Source: Pedobacter psychrodurus
GTDB lineage: Bacteria; Bacteroidota; Bacteroidia; Sphingobacteriales; Sphingobacteriaceae
NCBI RefSeq assembly: GCF_004331735.1
Contig: NZ_SJSO01000002.1
Location: 357,816-421,815 of the forward strand
Length of the DNA: 64,000 nt
Direction: 5' to 3'
Of the stretch, positions 51,563 through 59,876 are shown one piece after another. Positions within the stretch are counted from its first letter, which is position 1. Every line of letters starts with the position of its first letter. A program made the position numbers and the translations under genes. A model generated the notes under the pieces. The model was given only the letters and a program-made list of their open reading frames with translations, was not told the DNA's origin and ran no database searches.

Positions 51563-54028
51563 ATGGATATTCAATTTGTAGGCGAAAACCTGCTGCCGGG
51601 TAAAATCGGTCAGTTTTTTATTGTGCTGGCGTTTAGTGCATCATTACTTTCAACAATCGCATACTTTTATGCCAGTCGCGAGAAAAATTTAGAAGATAAA
51701 TCTTGGCGGAACTTAGGTCGGATTGGATTCTTAGTTAATTTTGGTTGTATAATTGGTATCGGAGCAATTTTGTTCTACCTGGTATTGGGTCACTACAATG
51801 AATACAGTTACATTTATTGGCACTCCTCAAAACAGCTTCCAATTCATTATATTATTTCTGCTTTTTGGGAGGGACAGGAAGGAAGTTTCTTGCTTTGGGC
51901 TTTCTGGCAATCGTTTCTAGGTACTTTATTAATCTGGAAAGCTAAAACTTGGGAACGTCCTGTAATGACAGTTGTAGCCTTCTCTCAAGTGTTTTTAACT
52001 TCAATGCTTTTAGGCGTAGAGATTTTTGGTGAGCGCATCGGAAGTTCTCCGTTTATCCTATTAAGAGATTCTCTTGATTTAAAATCAATGGCTCCTGTTG
52101 TTTTCGCAAACCCTGAAAACTTCGCTAATTATTTAAAATTTATTACCGATGGTAGAGGATTAAATCCATTGTTGCAAAACTATTGGATGGTTATTCACCC
52201 ACCAACCTTGTTTTTAGGTTTTGCCAGTATGATTGTGCCTTTTGCCTATGGAATTGCGGCTTTATGGCAAAAAAGATATAAAGAATGGATTAAACCTGCT
52301 CTGCCTTGGGCGCTTTTTGCGGTGATGGTTTTGGGTACAGGTATTATTATGGGCTCTTTCTGGGCTTATGAAGCGCTAAACTTTGGTGGTTTCTGGGCTT
52401 GGGATCCTGTAGAAAATGCTTCTTTAATTCCGTGGTTAACGCTAATTGGTGCTGTACACGTAATGATTGCCTATAAAAATACCGGCCATGCTTATTTTAC
52501 CGCAATAGCTTTAGTATTCTTAAGTTTCTTATTGGTGCTCTACGCATCGTTTTTAACCCGAAGCGGAATTTTAGGTGATACATCAGTTCACTCGTTTACC
52601 GATATGGGTATGTTTGGACACCTGATTTTATACAATGTTGTTTTCGCTGTTTTAGCGATAGTGCTCATTGTAATAAGATGGAAAGAATTGCCAATCACCA
52701 CCAAGGATGAAGAAACCTATTCTCGCGAATTCTGGATGTTTATTGGCGCTTTGGTGGTAACTGTCGCTTGTATCCAGGTCATATTCTCCACTTCGGTGCC
52801 CGTATTCAATAAGGCGTTTGGAACAAACTTCTCCCCTCCAATTGATGCTGTAAAATATTACAACCAATGGCAGGCGCCTTTCGCGGTATTGATTACCTTA
52901 ATTTCAGGTTTTTCTCAATACCTAAAGTATAAAAGAACCGATCCACGCAAATTTTATAGCAGCCTGGTTTCGGCAATTATTTTCTCTATGGTATTAACAG
53001 CAGGTTTGGTATATGTGGCGGAGATTTATACCAATACCATGTACATCCTCATTACCTTCAGTTGTTTATTCGCCGTGCTTTCTAATGCTGCGGTGTTGTA
53101 TCAGGCTTTTGGTGGAAAGGCTAAATTAGCTGGATCGGCAATTGCACACATTGGTTTTGCTTTCCTGATTTTAGGCGCATTAATTTCTGCGGCTACTAAC
53201 AAACCTTTATCAATCAATGCGAATAATTTTATCCCGGTAAAAGATTTCGAAAAAACAGAGAAACCAGGTGAGAATATCATGTTATACAAAAACGAACCTA
53301 AAAAAATGGGTAAGTATACCGTAACGTATGTAGCCGATACCACAGTGGCACCCAATACTATTTATACCCTTAATTTTAAAGTTTTAGATGAAGCAGGTAA
53401 GGTTAAGGAAGATTTTAACTTGCATCCACATGTGCAGGATAATGAAAAAATGGGTTTAATTGCTTCACCTGATACCAAGCATTATTTAACCTATGATGTT
53501 TATACCCACATCACCAGCGCGGCTATTAAAAAAGAATCGCACGATGATCACGAAGGTCATTCTGATGATGAAAATTACAAAGCACCACGTATTGTAAAAG
53601 TTTCGGTAGGTGATACCATTCATACCTCAAGTGGTATTGTTACGGTTAAAGATTTAAACAGAAAACCAACCGCAAAAGATTTAGTTTTAGGTCAGGGTGA
53701 TTACGCTGTTGGTTTACCATTAGAGGTTAATGCTGCCGGCAAAGTTTATAACACAGAGCCTATTTTCTTGATCAAAGGAAATAATACTTTCGATTTCGCA
53801 CGTAAGGTGGATGAATTGGATTTGAAGTTCCGTTTTGCCAGAGTTTTGCCAGATGAGAAAAAAGTGGAGCTTCAGATTTTTGAAAAACCTCAGCAGGCTA
53901 AAGACTGGGTAGTTTTTAAAGCGATAGAATTTCCTTTCATCAATTTATATTGGGCAGGTACCATTGTAATGGTTGTTGGTTTCTTACTTTCAATTTTTAG
54001 AAGGAGAAAAGAGGCCAAAACGGCATAA
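51563..54028 (+). CDS. ccmF: Heme lyase CcmF/CcsA family protein
   Basis: 821 residues. About fifteen membrane helices with the WWD domain WGGFWAWDPVENASLIPWL and several conserved His (VIHPPTLFLGF, VHSFTDMG). A large C-terminal periplasmic part follows, with a His-rich patch (ESHDDHEGHSDDE). It attaches heme to apocytochrome c together with CcmE. It is directly downstream of ccmE; the ccmB-C-D block is 7.5 kb away. Confidence 0.93.
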   Translation: MDIQFVGENLLPGKIGQFFIVLAFSASLLSTIAYFYASREKNLEDKSWRNLGRIGFLVNFGCIIGIGAILFYLVLGHYNEYSYIYWHSSKQLPIHYIISAFWEGQEGSFLLWAFWQSFLGTLLIWKAKTWERPVMTVVAFSQVFLTSMLLGVEIFGERIGSSPFILLRDSLDLKSMAPVVFANPENFANYLKFITDGRGLNPLLQNYWMVIHPPTLFLGFASMIVPFAYGIAALWQKRYKEWIKPALPWALFAVMVLGTGIIMGSFWAYEALNFGGFWAWDPVENASLIPWLTLIGAVHVMIAYKNTGHAYFTAIALVFLSFLLVLYASFLTRSGILGDTSVHSFTDMGMFGHLILYNVVFAVLAIVLIVIRWKELPITTKDEETYSREFWMFIGALVVTVACIQVIFSTSVPVFNKAFGTNFSPPIDAVKYYNQWQAPFAVLITLISGFSQYLKYKRTDPRKFYSSLVSAIIFSMVLTAGLVYVAEIYTNTMYILITFSCLFAVLSNAAVLYQAFGGKAKLAGSAIAHIGFAFLILGALISAATNKPLSINANNFIPVKDFEKTEKPGENIMLYKNEPKKMGKYTVTYVADTTVAPNTIYTLNFKVLDEAGKVKEDFNLHPHVQDNEKMGLIASPDTKHYLTYDVYTHITSAAIKKESHDDHEGHSDDENYKAPRIVKVSVGDTIHTSSGIVTVKDLNRKPTAKDLVLGQGDYAVGLPLEVNAAGKVYNTEPIFLIKGNNTFDFARKVDELDLKFRFARVLPDEKKVELQIFEKPQQAKDWVVFKAIEFPFINLYWAGTIVMVVGFLLSIFRRRKEAKTA

Positions 54029-54032
54029 AATC

Positions 54033-54797
54033 ATGAATATCGTTTTATTAGGCTCGGGAAATGTTGCCACACACTTAGCAAAAGCATTAAAATCCAAAGG
54101 TGAAGATGTGGTACAGGTGTATAGCCCAAATCTTAATAATGCAAAGTTATTGGCTGATTTAATAACCGCCGAAGCCACAAACGATTTAAATGAGGTTAAA
54201 CAAAATGCTGATTTATATATTATCTCGGTAAAAGACGATGCCATTGAAACTGTAGCCAAATCATTAAAAAATGTAACGGGTTTGGTAGTGCATACCTCAG
54301 GAACTACCGATATCAGTATTTTATCTTCCCAGGTAAAAAAAGCAGGTGTTTTTTATCCTTTGCAAACTTTTTCGAAAGGTAAGGAAGTTTCATTTGAAAA
54401 TATTCCGCTTTGTATCGAAGCGAACGATGAAGGGCAATTAACGATTTTAAATAAACTGGCAACAAAAATTAGCCATCAGGTGTACCAGTTAGATGGGGAA
54501 AAAAGAAAAGTATTACACCTTGCAGCAGTATTTGCCTGTAATTTTCCGAATCATCTTTACGCTTTAGCCAATAAGATTTTAAACCAGAACGGTTTGGATT
54601 TCGAAATTATCAGGCCATTAATTGCCGAAACGGCTGATAAGGTAATGAGTAATCTACCTGAAAATGTGCAGACTGGGCCAGCAGTTAGGACCGATGAAAG
54701 CACTTTAAATAAGCATTTGAGCATGTTGACAGATATGCCCGAATTGCAGAACATTTATCAAACATTGAGCGATAGCATAAAATTAACGCTGAAATAG
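54033..54797 (+). CDS. Rossmann-fold DUF2520 protein (NADP oxidoreductase-like)
   Basis: 254 residues from the ATG at 54033, four bases after ccmF. A longer frame starts inside ccmF and is rejected. The N-terminal Rossmann motif IVLLGSGNVATHLAKAL binds a nucleotide; the C-terminal helical part (HLAAVFACNFPNHLYALANKIL, RPLIAETADKV) matches DUF2520. It resembles pyrroline-5-carboxylate reductase-like dehydrogenases, but the substrate is unknown. Confidence 0.87.
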   Translation: MNIVLLGSGNVATHLAKALKSKGEDVVQVYSPNLNNAKLLADLITAEATNDLNEVKQNADLYIISVKDDAIETVAKSLKNVTGLVVHTSGTTDISILSSQVKKAGVFYPLQTFSKGKEVSFENIPLCIEANDEGQLTILNKLATKISHQVYQLDGEKRKVLHLAAVFACNFPNHLYALANKILNQNGLDFEIIRPLIAETADKVMSNLPENVQTGPAVRTDESTLNKHLSMLTDMPELQNIYQTLSDSIKLTLK

Positions 54798-54819
54798 CAT
54801 AATTACGGCTTTTGCTTAT

Positions 54820-54827
54820 TACTTTTG
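54820..54827 (+). promoter_or_regulatory. -7 element TACTTTTG (ferredoxin)
   Basis: Perfect TAnnTTTG match 10 bases before the ferredoxin ATG. Confidence 0.5.
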
Positions 54828-54837
54828 CAAAATAATT

Positions 54838-55170
54838 ATGAGCATTTTTAAACTAAAAATAAATTTTGAAGAAGCAGATCACGAATCTATTGAATTACCA
54901 ATAGCAGCTGGCGAATCTGTTTTAGATGTTTGCCTGGATAATGGGATCGAATTACAACACAACTGTGGTGGTGTTTGTGGTTGCAGTACCTGCCATGTAT
55001 ATGTAACAAAGGGTATGGATAATATCGAAGAGATTTCTGATAAAGAAGAAGACTTTATCGATAGAGCTGTTCGTCCGAAAATTACTTCTCGCTTAGGTTG
55101 CCAATGCGTGGTGATTAACGGCGATATCGAAGTTACCATTCCAGATCAGTCTGACTTTATGGGACACTAG
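54838..55170 (+). CDS. fdx: ISC-type [2Fe-2S] ferredoxin
   Basis: 110 residues. The cluster ligands fit C-x5-C-x2-C in NCGGVCGCSTCHVYV with a fourth Cys in RLGCQCVV. This adrenodoxin-like spacing is typical of Fdx working in the ISC pathway, where it donates electrons for cluster assembly. iscX follows about 100 bases later. Confidence 0.93.
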   Translation: MSIFKLKINFEEADHESIELPIAAGESVLDVCLDNGIELQHNCGGVCGCSTCHVYVTKGMDNIEEISDKEEDFIDRAVRPKITSRLGCQCVVINGDIEVTIPDQSDFMGH

Positions 55171-55268
55171 TTTAGTCTTGAGTCTAAAGTCTTTAGTCGG
55201 GAGTCTGAAAACCTTCCAACATTAAACATTAAACATTTCAACTTTAAAACAACAACAATTAACAAAAC

Positions 55269-55511
55269 ATGAATAACGATAAATTTGCTTTACCTTTTTA
55301 CTGGAACGATTATGAAGATATTGCAATGTCTTTATATGAGAAATTTGGTGATGATTTTACAGAAGCCAAAATCTACCGTATCCGCTTTACCGAACTTTTA
55401 GATTGGGTTTTAACATTGCCCAACTTTAAAGGAACCCGTGAGGAAAGCAGTGAAGGCCATTTAGAGCAAATTCAATCTGCCTGGGTTTACGAGTGGAGAG
55501 ATAATCAGTAA
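55269..55511 (+). CDS. iscX: Fe-S assembly regulator IscX (YfhJ)
   Basis: 80 residues. The pattern FYWNDYEDIAMSLYEKFGDDF, IRFTELLDWVLTLPNF and LEQIQSAWVYEWRD follows the IscX fold. In E. coli IscX binds IscS and tunes cysteine desulfurase activity. It is downstream of the ferredoxin gene, as in classical isc operons. Confidence 0.87.
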   Translation: MNNDKFALPFYWNDYEDIAMSLYEKFGDDFTEAKIYRIRFTELLDWVLTLPNFKGTREESSEGHLEQIQSAWVYEWRDNQ

Positions 55512-55618
55512 TACCCCCAACCCCTGAAGGGGAGCTATATCCAATGTGAAATCCATGTGCAGCTAAGTATGAATGAAGCAAATTCAAAGTCCCCTCAAGG
55601 GGATTTAGGGGTACTCCA
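55511..55618 (+). repeat. MITE-like CCCCT/AGGGG element overlapping the next gene's start
   Basis: Left arm TACCCCCAACCCCTGAAGGGG (within about 55512-55534) and right arm TCCCCTCAAGGGGATTTAGGGGTA (about 55590-55613) are imperfect inverted copies, each containing a CCCCT-AAGGGG palindrome. The left arm matches the ends of the elements flanking the DUF559 gene. Confidence 0.65.
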
Positions 55619-56135
55619 AAAACTAAAAGACATCACCACTTTCATTTTTGATGTAGATGGTGTGCTTACCGATGGATCAGTTCAGGTAACTGATAATGGT
55701 CAGTCGTTGCGCACTTTTAATATTAAAGATGGTTATGCCATGCAGTTGGCGGTTAAAAGAGGATATAATATCTGCATTATATCTGGTGGAGATGGTATTG
55801 CCATGGGTAAACGTTTTTTTAATTTGGGCGTAACCGATGTTTTCTTGGGAACAGGAGATAAGGTGGCCATTTTCAATCAATATCTTCAAGATAAAAACAT
55901 TACTGCAGGAGAAGTACTTTATATGGGCGACGATATTCCTGATTTAAAAGTAATGAAACTCGTAGGGCTTCCAACCTGCCCGGCCGATGCCGTAGAAGAA
56001 ATAAAAGTGATAGCTACATTCATTTCTCCGTACAATGGAGGCAAAACCGCTGTACGCGATATTATCGAAAAGGTAATGAAAGTACAGGGCAAATGGCATG
56101 ATGAAAATCCAAATGCTGCCGATTCGGGGATGTAG
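55569..56135 (+). CDS. KdsC-type HAD phosphatase
   Basis: 188 residues from the ATG at 55569 (in-frame GTG at 55557 also possible). The HAD motif FDVDGVLTDGSV gives the nucleophile and acid Asp, followed by ISGGDG and VLYMGDDIPDLKVM. This subfamily includes KdsC, which removes phosphate from Kdo-8-phosphate in lipopolysaccharide synthesis. The first residues (NSKSPQGDLGVLQ) are encoded by the repeat at 55511-55618, so the natural N terminus was probably extended or replaced by it. Confidence 0.88.
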   Translation: MNEANSKSPQGDLGVLQKLKDITTFIFDVDGVLTDGSVQVTDNGQSLRTFNIKDGYAMQLAVKRGYNICIISGGDGIAMGKRFFNLGVTDVFLGTGDKVAIFNQYLQDKNITAGEVLYMGDDIPDLKVMKLVGLPTCPADAVEEIKVIATFISPYNGGKTAVRDIIEKVMKVQGKWHDENPNAADSGM

Positions 56136-56438
56136 TTGGTTCATTTGTTCATTAGCCATTTGTTGTCGTTGCGAGAAGGCTTTTCAGGTGACAAAGCAAT
56201 CTTTACTGGAAAATCTACTAATTAGGCAAAATCCCTTCTGGCTCATCATCCTGATCCGATAGCTATCGGATTTGTCTAAGGATCTTTCTAGCTATAAAAG
56301 ATTCTTTCCTCCGTTCAGAATGACAAAATACAGAATAGCAACTTCCTGCAACAGCTAAGTTACATTCTGTTATTAAACTTTTGCCTTTCTCCGCACTCCA
56401 ATTAGCTCAATTTTCAACCAAAAACAACAAAAAACAAC
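56136..56438. other. Non-coding gap with repeat debris
   Basis: A 303-base gap. It contains CGATAGCTATCG (a perfect palindrome near 56256), a TTCAGAATGACAAAA stretch near 56318, and a CGTTGCGAGAAGG..AAGCAATCT fragment near 56166. No gene seen. Confidence 0.45.
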
Positions 56439-56828
56439 ATGAAAAAATTAATGATGATTTGCGGATTAATGCTAGGCATAGCTGGTTTCGCTAACGCGCA
56501 ACAAGGTGGTGGACAAGGAAGAATGATGATGAAACCTGAAGAAAGAGTAAAACAGTTAGACGAAAAATTAAAATTATCTGATGATCAGAAAACAAAGTTA
56601 ACCACTGTTTTTACTGAGCAGGCAGAAACCATGAAAAAAATGCGTGAAGAAATGCAAGGCGGTGGCGATAGAGATGCAATGAGAGAGAAAATGCAAAAAA
56701 TGCGTGCTGATAATGATGCAAAGGTAACTGCAGTATTAACAGACGATCAGAAAAAAACTTACGAAGCTTGGCAAAAAGAGCAACGTGCCGAAATGGAAAA
56801 ACGTAGACAAGGTGGTGGAAATAACTAA
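56439..56828 (+). CDS. Spy/CpxP-like periplasmic protein
   Basis: 129 residues; signal peptide to about residue 20 (GIAGFANAQ). The mature protein is almost entirely helical and charged, with repeats of the LTxxQ type (LKLSDDQKTKL, LTDDQKKTY) and Met/Arg-rich helices. This matches the Spy/CpxP group of envelope stress proteins, some of which are chaperones. A very strong terminator follows. Confidence 0.8.
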   Translation: MKKLMMICGLMLGIAGFANAQQGGGQGRMMMKPEERVKQLDEKLKLSDDQKTKLTTVFTEQAETMKKMREEMQGGGDRDAMREKMQKMRADNDAKVTAVLTDDQKKTYEAWQKEQRAEMEKRRQGGGNN

Positions 56829-56843
56829 TCTTGATAAAATATT

Positions 56844-56880
56844 AAATAAGAAAAGCGGCTTTATGTCGCTTTTCTTATTT
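56844..56880 (+). terminator. Strong terminator after Spy-like gene
   Basis: Perfect 14-bp stem: AAATAAGAAAAGCG (56844-56857) with CGCTTTTCTTATTT (56867-56880), 9-base loop. A-rich and T-rich arms allow function in both directions. Confidence 0.85.
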
Positions 56881-56897
56881 TAGCAGAAAAATAAAAT

Positions 56898-57464
56898 ATG
56901 CCTGCCAATTTTCCTCCCATTATTTTAGCATCTAAATCGCCACGTAGACAAGAACTTTTAACCCTGATGGGCTTAGATTTTAACGTCGAACTAAAAGATG
57001 TAGACGAAAGCTACCCATCGGATTTAAGTCCTGCAGAAATTGCCGTTTACATTTCGGAGCAGAAGGCTAAGGCTTTTACTGCTGATGGAGAAATAGTGAT
57101 TACAGCTGATACCATTGTAGCCTTAAACGGAGAAATTTTAGGTAAACCTGAAGATAGGGCGCATGCACAAGAAATGTTAAAAAAGCTATCGGGAAGCAGG
57201 CATGAAGTTTTTACTGGTGTAACGCTTGTTAAAGGAGATAAAATACATTCGTTTTATGATAGGACAGAAGTTTACTGTAAATCTGTTACAGGCGATGAAA
57301 TTGATTTCTATATCGATAATTATAAACCCTTTGATAAGGCCGGAAGTTATGGCGTGCAAGATTGGTGGGGTATTGTAGTGGTAGAACGCATAGAAGGCTC
57401 ATATACAAACGTAATGGGCTTGCCAACTGAGAAGCTATACAACGAACTGCTGAAATTTATTTAA
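56898..57464 (+). CDS. maf: Maf-type nucleoside triphosphate pyrophosphatase
   Basis: 188 residues. The family motif ILASKSPRRQELL opens the protein, and VITADTIVALNG and EILGKPEDR carry metal- and substrate-binding residues; GSYGVQDWWG (AGxYGIQ-like) closes the active site. Maf proteins hydrolyse non-canonical or normal NTPs to NMP and pyrophosphate. It is cytoplasmic. Confidence 0.94.
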   Translation: MPANFPPIILASKSPRRQELLTLMGLDFNVELKDVDESYPSDLSPAEIAVYISEQKAKAFTADGEIVITADTIVALNGEILGKPEDRAHAQEMLKKLSGSRHEVFTGVTLVKGDKIHSFYDRTEVYCKSVTGDEIDFYIDNYKPFDKAGSYGVQDWWGIVVVERIEGSYTNVMGLPTEKLYNELLKFI

Positions 57465-57516
57465 TTGCTCTTGTGGAATTCTCATAAAATTTTCATCATC
57501 TAAGAAAATTAGCACG

Positions 57517-58197
57517 ATGAAAACGAGAATTAGCGAAATTACCATAGCCGAACCATGTTTACAGAACTGGGATGAAATGGAAAAAGGAGCAGGCTTTAAT
57601 TTCTGTAAAGCCTGTAGCAAAAATGTAATTGACTTTTCGGGCTATACCAATGCCGAAATCATCAGTGTATTGGCTGGCGCCAGTTCTTCTGTATGTGGCC
57701 GTTTAAGCAAAACCCAATTAAACCAGCTTAATTATCATTTATCCATTGTTCCAACAAGCAATAGAAACTGGATGAAATATCTGGGTGTATTGGCTATAGG
57801 AGTAAGCGTTTTTACCCATAATGTGAGTGCAATGCCTATTAAAAAATCTGCAGTGATTGTTCACTCAAAAGACGTTGGTAAACTAAATAAAGTAGATGAA
57901 CCAACGATTTTACGAACATTTTATGGCTATATGTTCTTAAGGAATAACAATATGCCAATGGTCGGTTTAAAACTTAGATTAAAAGGTACAGATATTACCG
58001 CGGTTACTGATAAAAATGGGCGTTACGAATTCAAAATAGATGACAAATTGTACTGGAAATATAGTGAGCTAATTGCTGAAGATAGTAAGTATGTGATTAC
58101 ACTTAAATTAGATGCAAAAACAATTAAGCAAAAAGACTATTATCCGTATAAAGCAGAGGATACAATTTTGGGTAAGATTGCGGTTTCATTCAAATAA
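57517..58197 (+). CDS. Membrane protein with N-terminal Cys motif and carboxypeptidase-like domain
   Basis: 226 residues. The N terminus has PCLQNWDEM....FNFCKACSKNVIDFSGYTNAEI and later CGRL, a Cys-rich motif seen in many Bacteroidota proteins that precede a membrane segment. One membrane helix follows (YLGVLAIGVSVFTHNVSA), then a carboxypeptidase regulatory-like repeat (FLRNNNMPMVGLKLRLKGTDITAVTDKNGRYEFKI). The function is unknown; it may sit in the inner membrane with the beta domain outside. Confidence 0.78.
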   Translation: MKTRISEITIAEPCLQNWDEMEKGAGFNFCKACSKNVIDFSGYTNAEIISVLAGASSSVCGRLSKTQLNQLNYHLSIVPTSNRNWMKYLGVLAIGVSVFTHNVSAMPIKKSAVIVHSKDVGKLNKVDEPTILRTFYGYMFLRNNNMPMVGLKLRLKGTDITAVTDKNGRYEFKIDDKLYWKYSELIAEDSKYVITLKLDAKTIKQKDYYPYKAEDTILGKIAVSFK

Positions 58198-58233
58198 ATT
58201 TCTATTTATCAACCATATTAAATAACTAATTTT

Positions 58234-59148
58234 TTATAGTTTACTAGCCAAAACACCCATCTTTAAATCGTAGGTAGAAAGCATTAACCTGTTTATTTTG
58301 CAACGCCCTAAAACATAGTTGGTAATTAAAGCAGCAATAACAATCATGTCTACCCTTAAAGGGATCATTCCTGGCATTTCCGCCCTTTCGTGATGTGTAG
58401 CATTTAGTAGTTTGATCGAAGTTGCAATGTAATCGTCAAAATTGAATGCAAAGGTTTTGGCTGTGTTGATAGCTGTTTTCAGGTTGTTTTTTCTGATCAT
58501 GAGCTCAGCAAATGTTTCGAATGCTCCAGCAGATCCGATTAAAATTATAGGGCGGTATTTTTCACAGATATCGAAAAGATCGGCCAGTTGATTTTGAATG
58601 TGAAATAAAATGGCATTTTTCTCCTCATCAGCTATGGGATCTGATTTGAAGAACTGTTGCATTAACCGTGCTGCACCAATGTTATAACTTTTCTTCCAGA
58701 TCAGCTTTTGAGTATCACAAAGGATAAATTCTACGCTTCCGCCACCAATGTCCATAATCAAAGATACCTCTGTTATCGCTCCGCTCAGTTTTACGCCTTG
58801 GTAAATTAATTCAGCCTCTTCATTACCACTAATTGTCTGGATGCTTATTCCAGTTCTTTCTTTTACCGCATCTACAAAATCTTGCCCGTTTTCTGCACTT
58901 CTAACTGCCGAAGTAGCCATAGCCCTTATCTCATCAATCTCGTATTCAGCAATTGTATGGCTAAACGTTTCAAGGCAGTTCACGCCTCTTTCAAAGGCTG
59001 CAGGAATGATAATGTTGTCGTTAATTCTTCCTTCACCCAATTTAACAGGCACATTTGTTTTATATAAAATTTCCAGCTGGTTTCCTGCTGTTTCAGCAAT
59101 AAGCAAATGGAATGTATTTGTGCCGAGGTCGATAACAGCAATGCGCAT
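58234..59148 (-). CDS. ppx: Ppx/GppA phosphatase family protein
   Basis: 304 residues. ASKHA-fold signatures IDLGTNTFHLLI (phosphate 1), ATSAVRSAENG and IMDIGGGSVEFIL (phosphate 2). The enzyme should hydrolyse polyphosphate or pppGpp. It is shorter than E. coli Ppx and GppA (about 500 residues) because it lacks the C-terminal HD-type domain; this short form is widespread in Bacteroidota. It is monocistronic. Confidence 0.9.
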   Translation of the reverse strand: MRIAVIDLGTNTFHLLIAETAGNQLEILYKTNVPVKLGEGRINDNIIIPAAFERGVNCLETFSHTIAEYEIDEIRAMATSAVRSAENGQDFVDAVKERTGISIQTISGNEEAELIYQGVKLSGAITEVSLIMDIGGGSVEFILCDTQKLIWKKSYNIGAARLMQQFFKSDPIADEEKNAILFHIQNQLADLFDICEKYRPIILIGSAGAFETFAELMIRKNNLKTAINTAKTFAFNFDDYIATSIKLLNATHHERAEMPGMIPLRVDMIVIAALITNYVLGRCKINRLMLSTYDLKMGVLASKL

Positions 59149-59200
59149 ATTTGATGTTTTTGTTTGTTGGAAAGCAAGGTCAGTAGTTCTTCGGTACCGA

Positions 59201-59283
59201 TAGCCCTGCTATCCATTAAATTTCGTTAATGTTGGTGCTAAATTAAGGCTAGTAGAGCGAAATACCATTGCTATCAGTTTATT
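59201..59283 (+). repeat. Dispersed structured repeat, copy 7
   Basis: Begins AGCCCTGCTATCC and ends GCTATCAGTTTA; inner stem ATTTCG/CGAAAT. Part of the direct duplication with copy 9; the right outer arm reads CAGT, so its outer stem is weakened. Confidence 0.6.
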
Positions 59284-59365
59284 TTATTGAGGCCTGTGGT
59301 TTTTTGGTAAATATCAGTGTACGGGTATAGTTCCATCGATAGTAGTACAGAACATGGTTAATAAA

Positions 59366-59425
59366 CGGGATAGCAGCGGCAGCCTCAGATTTTTTTCAAT
59401 CTGAGCTATAGCGTATAGCCCGGCT
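59366..59425 (-). repeat. Dispersed structured repeat, copy 8
   Basis: Outer arms CGGG (59366-59369)/CCCG (59419-59422); inner stem CTCAGAT (59384-59390)/ATCTGAG (59399-59405). Its flanks match copy 2 while the inner stem differs on both arms. Confidence 0.7.
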
Positions 59426-59514
59426 AAGCATTAAAATGGATCATTGCAATTGCTTTTCCAAACTGAATCATTATTAGAATTTGGAAAGCATTTGTAGTAG
59501 CCCTTCAGTAACTG

Positions 59515-59597
59515 TAGTCCTGCTATCCATTAAATTTCGTTAACGTTGGTGCTAAATTAAGGGTAGTGGAGCGAAATACCATTGCTATCAGGTTTAT
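59515..59597 (+). repeat. Dispersed structured repeat, copy 9
   Basis: Outer arms CCTG (59519-59522)/CAGG (59589-59592); inner stem ATTTCG/CGAAAT around a longer loop. Near-identical to copy 7. Confidence 0.65.
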
Positions 59598-59829
59598 TTT
59601 ATTTAGGCCTGTGGGTTTGGTAAAGTATTAGGGCACCAACAGAAGTAGGACTCTACCACTCTTAAGATGGTAATATCTGACTTCACAAAATAATTTATGC
59701 TTAGGTGATCTCAGCTGACTTAGATGGTCAATATTTTATGCAAATGCAAAAAATTACGGTTAGAAATGAATGATGGATTGGCTAATGGTTGTTAATCTAG
59801 GATTTATAGGATAATGTGTTGTAAAACAA

Positions 59830-59858
59830 AAAAACCGATGCTTGTGGCACCGGTTTTT
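59830..59858 (-). terminator. Terminator of the grpE-dnaJ operon
   Basis: AAAAACCG (59830-59837) pairs with CGGTTTTT (59851-59858), extended by TGC/GCA inside. On the minus strand it ends in a T-rich run 19 bases after the dnaJ stop. Confidence 0.7.
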
Positions 59859-59876
59859 CAATTTATATTAAATTAA

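Larger units (their letters stand above)
59149..59876. other. 728-base gap with a duplicated segment and three structured repeats
   Basis: The segments 59167-59311 and 59481-59625 are near-identical direct copies of about 145 bases. They contain structured-repeat copies 7 and 9, and copy 8 lies between them in the opposite orientation. The dnaJ terminator is at 59830-59858. No gene was seen. Confidence 0.65.

Noticed and set aside
53973..54032. Longer start for the DUF2520 gene inside ccmF
   Set aside because: The first 20 codons translate the ccmF end in another frame; homologues begin at the Rossmann motif MNIVLLGSGNV.
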